DNA of 64,000 nt from Xylaria sp. FL1777 (Eukaryota > Ascomycota > Sordariomycetes > Xylariales > Xylariaceae), in assembly GCA_022578965.1 (NCBI GenBank), contig MU400526.1, forward strand, positions 310,001 to 374,000. The letters are read 5' to 3'. Within the stretch, counting starts at the first letter, position 1. Every line of letters starts with the position of its first letter. Positions 47,601-60,100 of the stretch are shown here, one piece after another. The translations under genes and the position numbers were made by a program. The notes under the pieces were generated by a model, which saw only the letters and a list, made by a program, of their open reading frames with translations, ran no database searches and was not told the origin of the DNA.

Positions 47601-50600
47601 CAAGGATCAAATGGACCCTTGATGCGTCGATATGTGGACTAACACCTACACTAGTATACTTACCTATAGGGATACGTACAGGTAGCTCAACACTCCATTT
47701 GCGGAGAATTGCAAATCACATGCAATTTTGACATAAAAGTAAACTCCCCATACGGAAGACACATAGTGTACTTACATATCAAACAAGATGAAAGGAGCAG
47801 GGCAGGGGCCGGGATATTACTGTAGCATCCCACCGACAGGTAGGGAGTTGCATCCAAAAGGCATTCGGTTACGGAACAAGTTGTGAAAAATTCTACTACC
47901 TGGATAACATGTACAATTCACATGAGAAGCGGTGCTGCAGGATGAGGGTGGGGAGGCATGATGATATAATGCGGACTAAGCACCAGCTGTCTCGTAAGTC
48001 TGTGAGTCGTTCGTTGCCTTTGGTACGACTCTACTTACCGCCAGGATCGAAAGATAAGTTAACTACTCACCTACGATGTACTCGGTAGGGACGGTAGTGT
48101 GGTGTGTGGTCAAGGCAAATAAATCTGTGTGTTTACACTAGGCAAACACTTGCTAAGCTCATCTCCGGCTTGCCATTTTCGGAATATATACCGCACAGAA
48201 CTCACCTAAACCGGAGGCGCAAAAGCTCTTCCCCAGACGCCAAGCCCAGATGAGGCCCCCGGAAACTTTGGCGAAACATTCACGTTTATGCTTTTTTTGA
48301 GGCCAAATTACCAATTAAGGAATTTTTTCTCGAGGACAGACCAAAGCATGACATCTGGGGTACATGAGGATAAGTAACTCTTGGGGAACAACAGCGCCGT
48401 CGCTATTCCCCGTGCTACTGCATCACTACAGAGTGTAGGCAAAGATCAAAGGTGGTAATCGCCGACTCGGCAAGAGACATTTCCGTTACCTAGTATCTAC
48501 TTGCGTACGCGATGGCTGCCGCGTCCAACCGAAGGGTTGGTGATTTAGCTCCTTAAAACAGTGCATCATATAATGTATTCAAACTGCGGCATAGTTTTTG
48601 CATGATTTCATTAATAAAAATGTTTTGATTTAGCGAAAGATCCTACATGATATGTGTTGCGGAGTTTCGTAAACCAGTATCCCGGTTACGAAGGGTGGCG
48701 AAAGGACGAAGGGATAAATATGAAGCCTTATGCCGGGTTTATTATGAGCAACGTTAACCTGGGAGACGCTGCTCTTGAGTGCCATTGCGTGCCTCTGTCT
48801 ATCTTTATGCTCAGGCTAGTGGCACTTGTGCTTATTCAAGGCATTCGACTTAGTCCAGAGTGGCCTGGTCAGTCCGTGAATTTCCGTACTCGCGAGTTGA
48901 GCCGGGACATATGGAATACTTGGTCCTTGTCAAACTTAGAACCCCCACGCTTTCGGCAAGGCTAGGCAAGATTGGTCCTATCGTGCCATGCTACGCCACA
49001 CTCATCGGTTAAGGATAGATCTTTCCGAGGCCAGTGGGCCCGAGGCTCCCAAGAATTAGCTACAGCATCACAGAGACCACATTATGTGTGCTGGATAAAC
49101 ATAGATACAATAGGATTCACATGTGGGACCGCAGGCACACTGCACGATTTCTCAGCAGTATAATGCATGTGTAGGATAGATTCAAGCTAAGGTACTCTCC
49201 CCCTCTGTCAGAATTGCTTATTCGTATCTACCTTGGCATTAAATTGTCCTAGAGCTCAACCGGTGCCAAGCTGAACAAGATAGTTCCGGGATGAATTCCA
49301 AGGAACAGACTAGAGGCATATGTCCAATAATTGCTAATGAAGCTATCTTTAACAGTTTGAGTGGCAAAAATGCACGGCCGCTATTGACTATTGTATTGTT
49401 AGTATGACTGCAGCATGAACGACCATCGTGTTATGTATCTAGAACTTGGCCGCCGCATGTGTCTGGGGTGTTCCCAAAACCCCGACATTGACAGAGTCAA
49501 AGCAGAGTGTGGGGAGAGTATGCGGAGAGCTGATAGGCTCAACAACCACGGTAACAACCACACTATGTACGTATACTACACCAGGTATACATACTGGATG
49601 ACGATAAGTACGGCGTTATCATCGTTTGACCCCGGATTGCAGACTCGTACCATTCCCTTAGCGATCATACGAGGCAGCACGGCGCGATGGAGCCTTCTGG
49701 TCTCATTACGGGGAGCAGAGGAGCCGTTCTCACATCAAACTCGGCCCCGGCCTGCAACTAAAACATGTTGTCGGGGAGGGGGAATGGGGGGAGGTCCAGA
49801 CACATGTTAAAGCGAAGTTCCGGCTCATCAATGGTAGCACAGCTTGTCTCGGCCAGAAGGGACACGCTTTGTGCGAGGGGGCAACACGCAGCAAGGTGAC
49901 GAGCTCCGTTGCCAATTGTGTTTCCGTTCTGTGTTCTAGCGGGCTCCGCCGCCACTGATTAATCGGATCTAGGTTAAGTCATTCTCAGCACTGATCTATC
50001 TAGGTTGCTGGTATACGTGAGAAGAGCCCCTGCTGCGCGCAATTCTTATCTACTGGGTCCACCCCTAGCTTCACCATCAACTAACAGCTCAGTTCCATGG
50101 TCCCCATTCTATGTATTACTAGCATCGTGAAGCTACGCATAGTTCTCTTCTCCGCTATGTAGGTAGTGTACAGCGTAGTGTAGATAGTCCAAAAAGGCGT
50201 CATCAGTCAGTGGGTCGGAGTAAAGTCGTTCGTCAAAATACCTGAGACGCCTGGGTCTAGAAAAAGATCACTGCACATTGCATGATGTCTACTCTGGCCT
50301 GACCCAGGTTTTATAGAATACAACTTTGTTTATAACTTGTGGGTAGAATTGGGGCTTTTTGTCCCCTCCCCGCCTTTCTTATTCGCCTTAGTTGTTTTTT
50401 TAAACAAAAATATTTTTATGTAAAGGCCGAGTTTCAGGCGAACAGGCGAGTCACGTTTTCGAGTTAATTGTCGCATTTTCTTGGTCTCCACAAATGGCGG
50501 TTGTACTACTCTTCACAGTGGCCGGCTTTTATGAGACTAAGATCGTAATAAGTGAGACGAAAGCGCATCTACCCTAGATCCCATGCTCTATGGAATAATT

Positions 50601-52674
50601 TGGTTGAGAATTTTCTGGAGAAAAAAAATTTTACCTCTCTCCGCCTACGGCGGCACTTGGTATCTAAGCGGCGGTTTTTCACAGCGGAGGCAATCTTTAG
50701 GACCGAAGTAAGAAAGGCCCGAACACTATACAATATCAAAATATACTACGTAGTCACTAGCGGTGTATTATCAGCGGGGGCTGTGATAGCGACAAAGCTG
50801 ACGATATGATAAAACAATAAAGGTGGCATCCCGGATTGAGCCACCACAACATATCTTAATGGTTAGCAAGACGGAAATATGGCATAGCGTAAAGTGGTAG
50901 TAAACAGCTTACTTACCTTGTTTGCATAACTGAGGGTGCACATGCCTGATATAGGATAGGAAGTCTTCATATTATGGGACACCTGCTAGACAGCCTCATT
51001 TGTTAATATTTATGATTATGAATTATGTGTGCGTAGCCCTGAAACCATCGAGACTAGTACGACGTGCGCATGTCTCTTAACCCTCTCCGTCCCAAAGGGC
51101 GTCAATGTGCTTCGGTAGACTAACTGGCCTACTTACATAATAAGTGCCTCGACTCTAGTGGCCACCTAATTGTTCAATACGATACATTGTGTCATCTTCA
51201 GCAATGAACACATCAACATTTTACTGACTCACTCGTCCTACCACTACTGCGTAACTTGACCGCTTCATTCCGAGTGCCGATGATGCTGGCCGAGGCTGTC
51301 TCCTGGGGCTAATTTTTACAACTCGACCGTGACGGCGTGTCCCGCTTTACGAATCTATTGCCCGCTCTTGGAGGACTCCATGTGGACGACAAGAGTCGCA
51401 TACGTGAGCAGTGTTCATTCGTGTCTCGTCCTCAGCTCGACAAGAAGCACGAGGACTGTTGATTAGTTCCTAAACAGAATAGAGCTGCGCAAACAAGCAG
51501 CAAGCAAGATGCAGAGCACACAGGCTATCCTACGGTAAGGGTGTTGTCATGAATGTATCAGCGTCACCAACTCTCACCCCCCTCCCCGTTCGACAGTACA
51601 TAACATAACAACATAACATGCCTTAGGCAGGTGGTGCTGCATGAATGTTTTCTTTTGTTTTTACATCTCCTGGAGCCCCGTCTTTCTGCCAGTGCCGAGT
51701 CTACCAAGGTACCTGTCGACTCTCCATGTGGTTTGGGCCAATGGTCCCCCCACACGCGGTGGAGATCCCGGATTAGCGAATCTGTACGTACTTTATAGTG
51801 CACCTCTTGTACTGTGCCCCAGGTAGGTTGCCTGTAGGTAGGTACGTACCTACATAGGCGTGCGCAGATGGTGTAGATGGTGCAAGGTGAAAGAGCCAAG
51901 CGCCAAGACCCAAATGCCAGGAGAGCCGGGGCAGGGCTCAGGCGGAGACCGACAAGTTACAAACCCACAGGTACCTGAATGCACTGTGCTCCTGGAGGCT
52001 TTGTCCTACCTACGAGTACATGGTCCCTTGTATGTAGCATGTAGCTTGTAGCTACGTACCTGCTGTGTGCATGAGTGCGTGCAGCCCACAGGCAGTAAGT
52101 GTACAGGGCGCTGAATGCCCCCTCCCCCCCAAAAGGCCCCCTACACACCCCAGTATATCCCCAGCGAGGGTGTGCCTGGGCCCACGCTTTTTTTCTGCGA
52201 GGGCTTGACCTCTGACCACCTGCACTGGCTTATTGTCTTATCCTCCGGCTTACCTACCTCCTTTAAAACGCATCCAAACCCCCATCTGCCCGCAGAAGGT
52301 TTCCCCTCTCCAAAACTTCAGCCATACATCACACCAAAAAACCTTGCGCCCTCTATTCCCCGGATTCCAAGGAGGGTAAACACCAGTCTCCATATCTACC
52401 TTATTAGGCGTCGCCGAGCAACAGCTACAAGTCCACAGCGGCCCGTCCGTCCCCAACAACTCGAAAGCTTCAACTGGTGGATTTCCGGAGAACTAGACAC
52501 AGGAATTTTTGTGCGCATTTTTCACGACGTCTTCTTGACCGTCGGACCGATATCGCATTATTCACTACGTAATAAAGAACCAGCTATCTCCTCACCGTCG
52601 TTGCTGCCACCTCCAGGAAGTATTATCACTCCTCCGAGGCAATATATGTCAGTGCCCACTTGGCTGGCGATCAC
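44602..52674. other. 8-kb intergenic region upstream of creA
   Basis: No gene supported. Frames up to ~130 codons occur but lack domains. TACCTA/TAGGTA words recur (44870-44960, 46800-46850, 51830-51860). The last ~750 bp is pyrimidine-rich and holds candidate CreA-type sites and a 200-codon frame at 52115-52717 that overlaps the creA start. Part of this is likely the creA promoter and leader. Confidence 0.5.
51926..52490. promoter_or_regulatory. Cluster of SYGGRG (CreA-type) motifs upstream of creA
   Basis: Matches to the published CreA consensus SYGGRG: CCGGGG 51926-51931, GCGGAG 51942-51947, reverse-strand 52148-52153, 52159-52164 and 52243-52248, and CCGGAG 52485-52490. The first two are 10 bp apart; closely spaced pairs are what functional CreA targets tend to show. 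The motif is short, so about three hits in 750 bp are expected by chance. Autoregulation is inference. Confidence 0.4.
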
Positions 52675-52717
52675 ATGCAACGCTCACAGTCAGCGGTGGA
52701 TTTTTCCAACCTGCTGA
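52115..52717 (+). other. Long upstream ORF overlapping the creA start
   Basis: An ATG at 52115 opens 200 codons to a stop at 52715-52717, 43 bp inside creA and in another frame. The encoded chain is Pro/Ser-rich and has no domain. If the creA mRNA starts upstream of 52115 it would be a large uORF that could limit creA translation. It could also be chance openness of a pyrimidine-rich leader, or an unannotated 5' exon. No evidence of translation is visible. Confidence 0.25.
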
Positions 52718-53901
52718 ACCCCGAAGCCAACACCACCGCAGACACACCCAGGGACGCCGAAGGAGACATCACCATGGCCTCAGTGAGCGTCATCAGACCT
52801 AATGGACCCTTACCAGGTGGCCAGCCTACGGAAACGCCAAATGAACTGCCACGGCCATACAAGTGCCCCTTGTGTGATAAGGCCTTCCACCGGCTGGAAC
52901 ATCAAACGAGGCATATCAGGACGCATACAGGCGAGAAGCCGCATGCCTGCGCGTTCCCCGGCTGCACCAAGAAATTCTCGCGCTCAGACGAACTCACTCG
53001 CCACTCAAGGATACATAACAATCCAAACTCGAGGAGAGGCAATAAGGTTGGGCAAGCCACGCACCACACACTCAGCCACGCTCTGTCGCCCGAATCTATG
53101 ATGCCGCCTCCTGCGTCAGGCCCGCGAAGCATCAAGTCGGCTCCGACTTCGACGCTTGTGTCACCAAACGTGTCACCGCCTCATTCTTATTCTGCATTTG
53201 CCGTGCCGCATCATAGCCCCATGCACCACTATCCTAGAGCCATTAGCGGCAATAGTCCGCTGGCAGTGGCTAATGGTGAACTGGGTATCCTAGCAAATGT
53301 TGCGCATCAGTTAGAACACGAAGGTGTATCTCCAAACAACTCGAGGCAACAGTATTATTCCCACTCTCACCATAATTCGCGAAACCATCTCCCGTCCCTT
53401 TCTGCCTATCACATGTCTCGCTCGCATTCAGGCGACGATAGCCGAGATGATCATTATTCCCAGGCTGCTCGCCTTGCTAAGCGGTCGCGGCCAAATTCCC
53501 CTAATTCAACGGCACCATCTTCCCCGACTTTTTCCCATGACTCTCTGTCTCCCACCCCGGATCATACACCTTTAGCGACGCCCGCTCATTCACCGCGGCT
53601 TCGCCCATACGCAGGCGTCGAACTACCTACTTTGCGCAATCTAACACTGGGCCATACTCCAGCTCTAGCGCCGATGGAGCCGCATTTAGAAGGTTCGGGT
53701 TTCCAGTCGACGCCTCAACCACCCACTAGTTCCCGGTCTTCAGGTTTATCCTTAACCGATATCATCAGTCGACCTGATCGAAGTAGAAAACTTCCAGTTC
53801 CCCAGGTGCCTAAGGTAGCAGTCCACGATCTATTATCCAATGAGACTTTCAACGCCAGTGGTCGAAGCTCAACCAACGGCAGTATCGCTGGTGGCGACTA
53901 G
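52675..53901 (+). CDS. creA: CreA/Cre1 carbon catabolite repressor, C2H2 zinc-finger
   Basis: Single exon, 408 residues, starting [16 protein letters not shown]. Two C2H2 fingers lie at C64-C67-H80-H84 and C92-C97-H110-H114, joined by the TGEKPHA linker; the finger helices HRLEHQTRH and SRSDELTRH are those of Mig1/CreA and read GC-rich SYGGRG boxes. Downstream are the conserved [26 protein letters not shown] and C-terminal LSLTDIISR...KVAVHDLLS segments, with Ser/Pro-rich linkers carrying many potential phosphorylation sites. In glucose the protein enters the nucleus and represses genes for alternative carbon sources. Length is close to other fungal CreA proteins. The upstream region is long and carries candidate CreA motifs and an overlapping upstream reading frame. 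Confidence 0.96.
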   Translation: MQRSQSAVDFSNLLNPEANTTADTPRDAEGDITMASVSVIRPNGPLPGGQPTETPNELPRPYKCPLCDKAFHRLEHQTRHIRTHTGEKPHACAFPGCTKKFSRSDELTRHSRIHNNPNSRRGNKVGQATHHTLSHALSPESMMPPPASGPRSIKSAPTSTLVSPNVSPPHSYSAFAVPHHSPMHHYPRAISGNSPLAVANGELGILANVAHQLEHEGVSPNNSRQQYYSHSHHNSRNHLPSLSAYHMSRSHSGDDSRDDHYSQAARLAKRSRPNSPNSTAPSSPTFSHDSLSPTPDHTPLATPAHSPRLRPYAGVELPTLRNLTLGHTPALAPMEPHLEGSGFQSTPQPPTSSRSSGLSLTDIISRPDRSRKLPVPQVPKVAVHDLLSNETFNASGRSSTNGSIAGGD

Positions 53902-56900
53902 GCGGCCCGCGGTGATGCATCTGATATCACGAAAGTGACGAAACTTAAGATCATGCTATGAGTTATGACGTTTTTGTAGGAGGTATAGAGGTCTATAGAA
54001 AGAGACGGAGGCGTTTTTATCGGTGACATTTCAGCACGTACCAGTTCCTCCCCACTCATAATTTCGACGACCATACACGGCTGTCAACCGAGAATACGGA
54101 TAGGAATTTGACCACCTCGATGGTTAGGATTTGGCAGTGCGTTATTCGGAGGGGTTACGATTATAGATTTCAGGTTTCCTCGGGGGTTAGACTTTGTTTG
54201 ATACAGGCAGGACAGTTGGACTGGCGTTTCTGTTCTCTTGGCGAGATCCTGGACTGGATCTCCAAAGGACAAAATTGCGAATACCAGCGTTATTATAATT
54301 TCCCTTTGTTTTGTTCATGAAGTCTAATCGACTCGCCGCTTATACTACAATTTAAAGTCGTTATTTCGACATGACGGCTTACTATCTGTTTCTCCTTGTG
54401 TTCGAACCATTAGAGGAATCTGGAAGGGAAGCAAAAGGCACACCGGGACAACTTGGTGACCGAGAATGTCTATCGGGTACGGCTGAATGGAATATTGGCA
54501 GGTAGACTTGACCAAAATAAGTGACTCATGGTGGACAACTCCACTTCCCATCAACAAATCATTTAACTTTATGGCTGCACGGCACATGAATCGACGAGCA
54601 ATGTGGTACCAGATCGGTGGTCATAGAGGCCACACCGAAAGTTGCTAGTTTCCTGTGTTTCTCATTCCTAGCTTGGCATTAATGAACGATGACATAACTC
54701 CCAGATGACATCTTATTAATCAGGGGGAGCTGGCGGATTTTCGTCTTATGCGCGTGGGGTAGTCGAAAACATAATCCCTGAATCGATCGATTTAGATATG
54801 GGGAACCTTGCTGGAAAAAAAGGAAATAAACAAATACGATAAGTAAACCCACGGTCAGTTGTCACGATGCTTTATCGTGTACCGGCAGCATACATGTGAC
54901 CGTCCTGCTGTACTACGTATGAACTTGTGACGTACACTACTTAGGAGTAGTATGTATCTACCTAATCCATCACCCCCTGGGGCCCCGCAACCGGCGGATG
55001 TGATCTACGCGATGGCGCGAAGAGGGAAGAAGATAACGACACCGAGAAAACTGACGATTACATATGAGCAGTCTCGCCCGCTCCCGCCAACCAACCTCGC
55101 AGGGGGAGAAGGGTTCATTTCTGATCTTGTTGGCCTTGGGGGGGCAGTTCCGGCCTGAAACAAGATGCCCAGCGCTTGACACCAGGTTTACTGGCTTGCG
55201 CTTTTTCTCTTGGCCCCAGATTTTGAAAACCCCGGATCGGCCCCCCAGACCAAAAAACTGGCTGACCAGTAAAGTGGCCTACCACGACGACGGCAGCGCG
55301 CAAACTGCTGCTGTGACCCCCTTCCTGCCTATGTATACGCTTATGATGTGCACTACCTCGTCGTCATGGGCTGACCTGATGATCCCCTTACGGCATCGTG
55401 ATAGTCTATTATTAGTCACTAGTCGTTAGTCCAGAGATAAGACTTTCGGTCCTGGCCACCTGCCGTACACCAGAACAAGAGAATGAGAACATGGGCCCCC
55501 GCGTTATCCGCGCCTCGCGCTTATTTAATCAGTGTCCGTCCGACACACAGGTAGTGTACTTATAGCATGTGGACTGATCGCTTGGTCTTGTGAGATCTGC
55601 TTTGACCCTCTCCATCAAATGTTTCTTTATCATATCTCGGTTTCGGGACTACACAAGAACGGCTGTGACCTCGCTCAACACAGTGTTCGCTTAGGCATAC
55701 CGGTACCTGTTTGTGACCGACGCCGAGTAGGCACTCAGATTAGATAGATTACTATTACTACACGCAGCCGCCCTCTGGTGACTTTACAAGCCGCCCTATG
55801 TCCTACCACAGGTATACAATATAAATATAGACAAATATGCGGGTGTATAGTACCGGTATGTAGGACGGTAACAAGCCGTGTCCGCCTGCCTGTCCGGCGC
55901 AGGCACGCGTACACTATAGGATGTATGCTAACGACCGTTCGATACAGTATCAGTTCAACAGGTCCCGCTTTGTCCCTTGACCGAACCCCCAGTATCTAGG
56001 AATGGGTGGATGGATGGGGATGGATGGTACCACCCCTTAGATAGCAGCGGCCCCCTTACCACCCACACTACGTGTAAGTAAGTGGTAACAATCCATCTCT
56101 ACAATATTACGCGCGTATCCTCCGTACAGGCTGGTGTACATACCTAGCCCGAAGCCTGCCGCCTTATACAAGAAAGGCGTCAGGGCAAGAGATGTAAGAC
56201 AACAACCTATCTCCCGTCGCTAGCTAGGTACCTGATTTCAAGAGGCGCCTGCATCGTACTATGTATAGGTATACGCAGTACGTAACTTGCGTCACAACAC
56301 CACAGTACATGCGCTCGCAGCAGGAGAAAAAACGGGGACGGGGGAGGGGGATAAAAGATAATACAGAAAGATGGGGTGCAAGGCTGGATGGCTGGCTGAC
56401 CCTGCATCAGGCTCGGGCGTCCCCGAAATGCTACAGCACTTACTCAGCACTGCATGGGCCCGACAGCCAGACATGCACGCGTTGATGTCGCACAGGAAGA
56501 GGCGGTGGGGGAATAAGAGGGCGACCGAAGTGGTGAAAATTTCATCCATGGCCTCCTACCGACTGCGTACTTGCACTACCGGCGCCTACAGTACTACTGT
56601 ACGTATACATCCGGAACAGAAAAATCCCAGATAATGGGTCGGGCGAATCAGAGAAAATAGTCGTGCATGTGTAGCAATGTCATTTACCCAATCACACGCA
56701 TCTTCGGGACTCTACTACTCTCCTACACATACCTGGGCATTCGCAAGTGGAGCGATAATTCGCTCAGTATACGTATATACACACTAGATACCGGCAGTAT
56801 AGATGTTATAAGACTGTTGGGACGTATCGTGTCTTCTTCCTGCTATATTGCGTACTACGCTACACCCACATTCTTACTCACCCAACTGCATTGTGTAAGC

Positions 56901-57074
56901 CCTGCGAGTCTTTGGGGAAGCCCCCTAAATCATAGGAGGAGGGCAAAGGATTTGGACCAACGCTGACGTGATATGGGGGTGATGTGGTTGAATATTAAAT
57001 AATAGTTAATCAATTTCTAATGTTTAATCACTTTTTTTGCAGCGGCCTCTCAATACATACGTATATACATACAT

Positions 57075-57122
57075 ACATTGCTGTACCTACGCATACACAC
57101 ATTGCTGTACCTACGCATACAC
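57075..57122. repeat. 24-bp unit tandemly duplicated
   Basis: Two exact, adjacent copies, 57075-57098 and 57099-57122, of a unit starting ACATTGCTGTACC. It is preceded by a TACA-rich stretch and followed by a partial continuation. Confidence 0.85.
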
Positions 57123-60100
57123 CACACGTAAAAGAGTGTGATAGTTGCATCGCTTGGAGACCCCACGTTCGACAGCTTCAGCTGACTCCTTTCAACCAAC
57201 CCTAATCGTGTGTCGCGTGCTGGTTCGTTGCCTGGCGAAGGAGGCGGAGTTTCGGTCACACGGGGAAAAGGATCAATCAAATCCCAATAATCCAATCATC
57301 CATTAATCCCATTAAAATCCCCCAACAACGTTTCTGGACAGAGTGAGTTCTTGAACATTACAGGTGTCAGAATTCTTCGGATCCCGGCCAATGACAACAA
57401 AAGAATGGCAATGATAATAAGAGAGCTAATAATGATCTGAGCACGTCTGTGCCTATTCGTTAGCACGTGTAAAGGTACTTCACATATATACTACCTAGCT
57501 ATGTAGATAGTGTACCTGCTCAATATTACAGGTCGTCGGAAACACGCCACTTCAGGAAAGTCGGTAACCTACATACCTAGGTAGTGTACCTACAGTACTA
57601 TGCAAGTACCTACTTACTATTCTGTACAGTGCTGGTACATGCCACGGGCTAGTGGGAGCCCGGTACACAGCCATGTTACAGCTCCGTAGCTGGGCAGAGA
57701 CTGGGGAAAGGGGCCCGAAAAGGTGTTTTCTGCGGGGACTCCATCTCCCTAGTGTAACAAGGTATCGCGGGGAACACCGGAAATCTTGCTGATCAGCCTG
57801 GTTACATGCCTTAGCGGCCGAGGGAAGGGGCGGCCAGCCCTGGCAGGTCCTTCCCTTCATGCCAAAACAGGAAATAAAAAAAATGAAAGGTGCTTCGCTT
57901 TCATATGTCTTCCGTAGCGTAGGGACATCCTTGCCTTGTTTTATTTGTCTGTCGTGTTCTGTTTGTTCTGCTCCATTTCGATTTTATGATGAATGATCAT
58001 GTCGACTTCTCGACCGAGTACCTTCCACTGTACAGGGTATTCTTCAGACTGTACGACATGCTCCTTTTATTTCAATATCGAATCCCCCACTGTCACCCCA
58101 GACAATGCTCGTCAGTGCGCGAGCACTTCCTTCTTTTCGTCAATAAGGAGACGCTAAGCCCAGGGCTATACAGGAGAAATGAGGCTTGATACGGTGCTCT
58201 ATGTGCAAGCATTGAAACGTCTCGTGCCCGCTCTACCGCCTCAGCGTTGTCGGCCCTCTGTCCTGACGTGGGCTCGCCGGGAAGACGCGCAATTTCGTGT
58301 ACACTCGAAGCGGGCGATGACAGGCGCGCACACGACACGGGGCGATGGTGCATGGGACAAATTCTGCTGCCTGTCGGCTATCGCCCATTCTGCGGTGTAG
58401 AGACGTGTATTTGCTACCTATCACCAGACGGCGATACAGTCGCATTAGGATCGTGTTCTCGGCTTGGCCCCCCCTTTTTTTCGCGGTCAGCTCATCTCTG
58501 GCCTCACGTCTCCTGATTCTGTATGGACCGTGGGGAGTATTTCCACACGGTCACCGGGCGCGTTGGCCCTACATCGCTTTACTAGTACCTATACGTAGTA
58601 CTATGGAACATAAGTAGATGGGTACAGTATGAGAAAGGATCGCTCAGGACTGTCGCCTATTTATTTCAAAATGTAAAACAGTTACCTATTAGTAGAGGCG
58701 GGTGTATCCGCAGAACGGCTCCTCCGCTTCAGCTAAGCCACCAGCGCTGACGAAGGACGAGAAACAGTAGGACCAAGTCAGTGTCGCAACGTCGGGAATC
58801 GATGTGCCATTCGAGGCCAATATTCTTTGCTGTGTTTTCAATTCATTGTTTTTAATTTCTTACACCGCAACTTCGGCAAAAGCGTCAATCTAGGAAACCC
58901 ACCCGTCGCAAACCCCGATATAAGGCTGTCTGTCCTCTGCATAGTGACTGGCTGACGGTTTTCTCGGGGCTGAGCATACAGTATGTACGCAGTATGTGTG
59001 AGATCAGATGTGTGAGATAAGCTCGCTGCAGTAGGGATGGGTAGGTAGATTGGAACAGACAGCGCACACGCGGTCAGAGAGGACAAAGCTTTGGAAAATT
59101 CCAGACTCTTTCCCTCTCGAGTCGCTTTTTCAGAGATCCCAGCAGGCTATGCGGGGTGACAGTCTGGGGAGCCTGGTCGCCCGTCCTGTCATCTTGCCCT
59201 CCCGATTTGCTCGCCTGGTAAACGACCCTTGCGCGTTACGAGAATTCCGTTTGTCTTGGTTGTTGCTTTTTTTGGGTGTCGTGCTGACGTTTCTCCCAAC
59301 CCTTGCTTATAGCAAGATTCCCAGCAATACCGTACCATACCGAAGCAAAAGCTAGGTAGCTATCCTTATGCTACCTACACCATACCTTCCATGATAAGCA
59401 AATAATCGGTGGCCGGGAGTCAAGAAGTTCTAGGCGAGGTAGTATAAGTATATTTCAAAAAGAAACATCTATTTGAGTGTTGTAGTAATACAATATACTC
59501 AATGAGCAGTTGAACTCACCGGTATTATCTGATTCTACATTAGGTTAGTTTCCCATATGCCTCAACCAACTGTCTGCATCCATACTTACCGCGTACGCAG
59601 GAGAATCTCCGGGATAGGAATCGTCCGTGACACCGACTCCCTCCTGTTCGTCATGCTGCTACCACTACCACTACCGGCATGAATAGTTGTCACATTTGTG
59701 GGGTGCGAGAAGCGCAGATGGCTGCATCGCGATCGGAGCAGCAGAAACGGACAAGAGGTCAAGTGCACGATGACACGCGTCTCCTGTCGATGCGCAAAAT
59801 CGATTACACTACTGCGTACGGTAGTCGTGTCCTCAAGTCGATACGGGGTACCCGAGCTAAAGTACCTGCAAGGACCGTGTCAGCACTGCTGAGGACCTAT
59901 GCGCACAGTAGTGTGGATGTACCTCGCAGCTTTCAACGATAGGGAGGAATACTCCTGCATTTGAGTACCTGGGGCACGGCCGATTCCAAATCCTGAAGCT
60001 GAGGGCATCCGCATCCTCTAGTCTCGAAGGCTTGCCACAAGGCTCAGCAACTTGCCCTACTCGCGAGGCCTGTCGAAGGTTGTAGCGTATCAGTATGGCC

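Noticed and set aside
49415..49810. 131-codon plus-strand frame
   Set aside because: Composition looks random and no motif is present.
57061..57122. Short direct repeats that could suggest a CRISPR-like array
   Set aside because: Only two adjacent copies without spacers, in a fungal genome.
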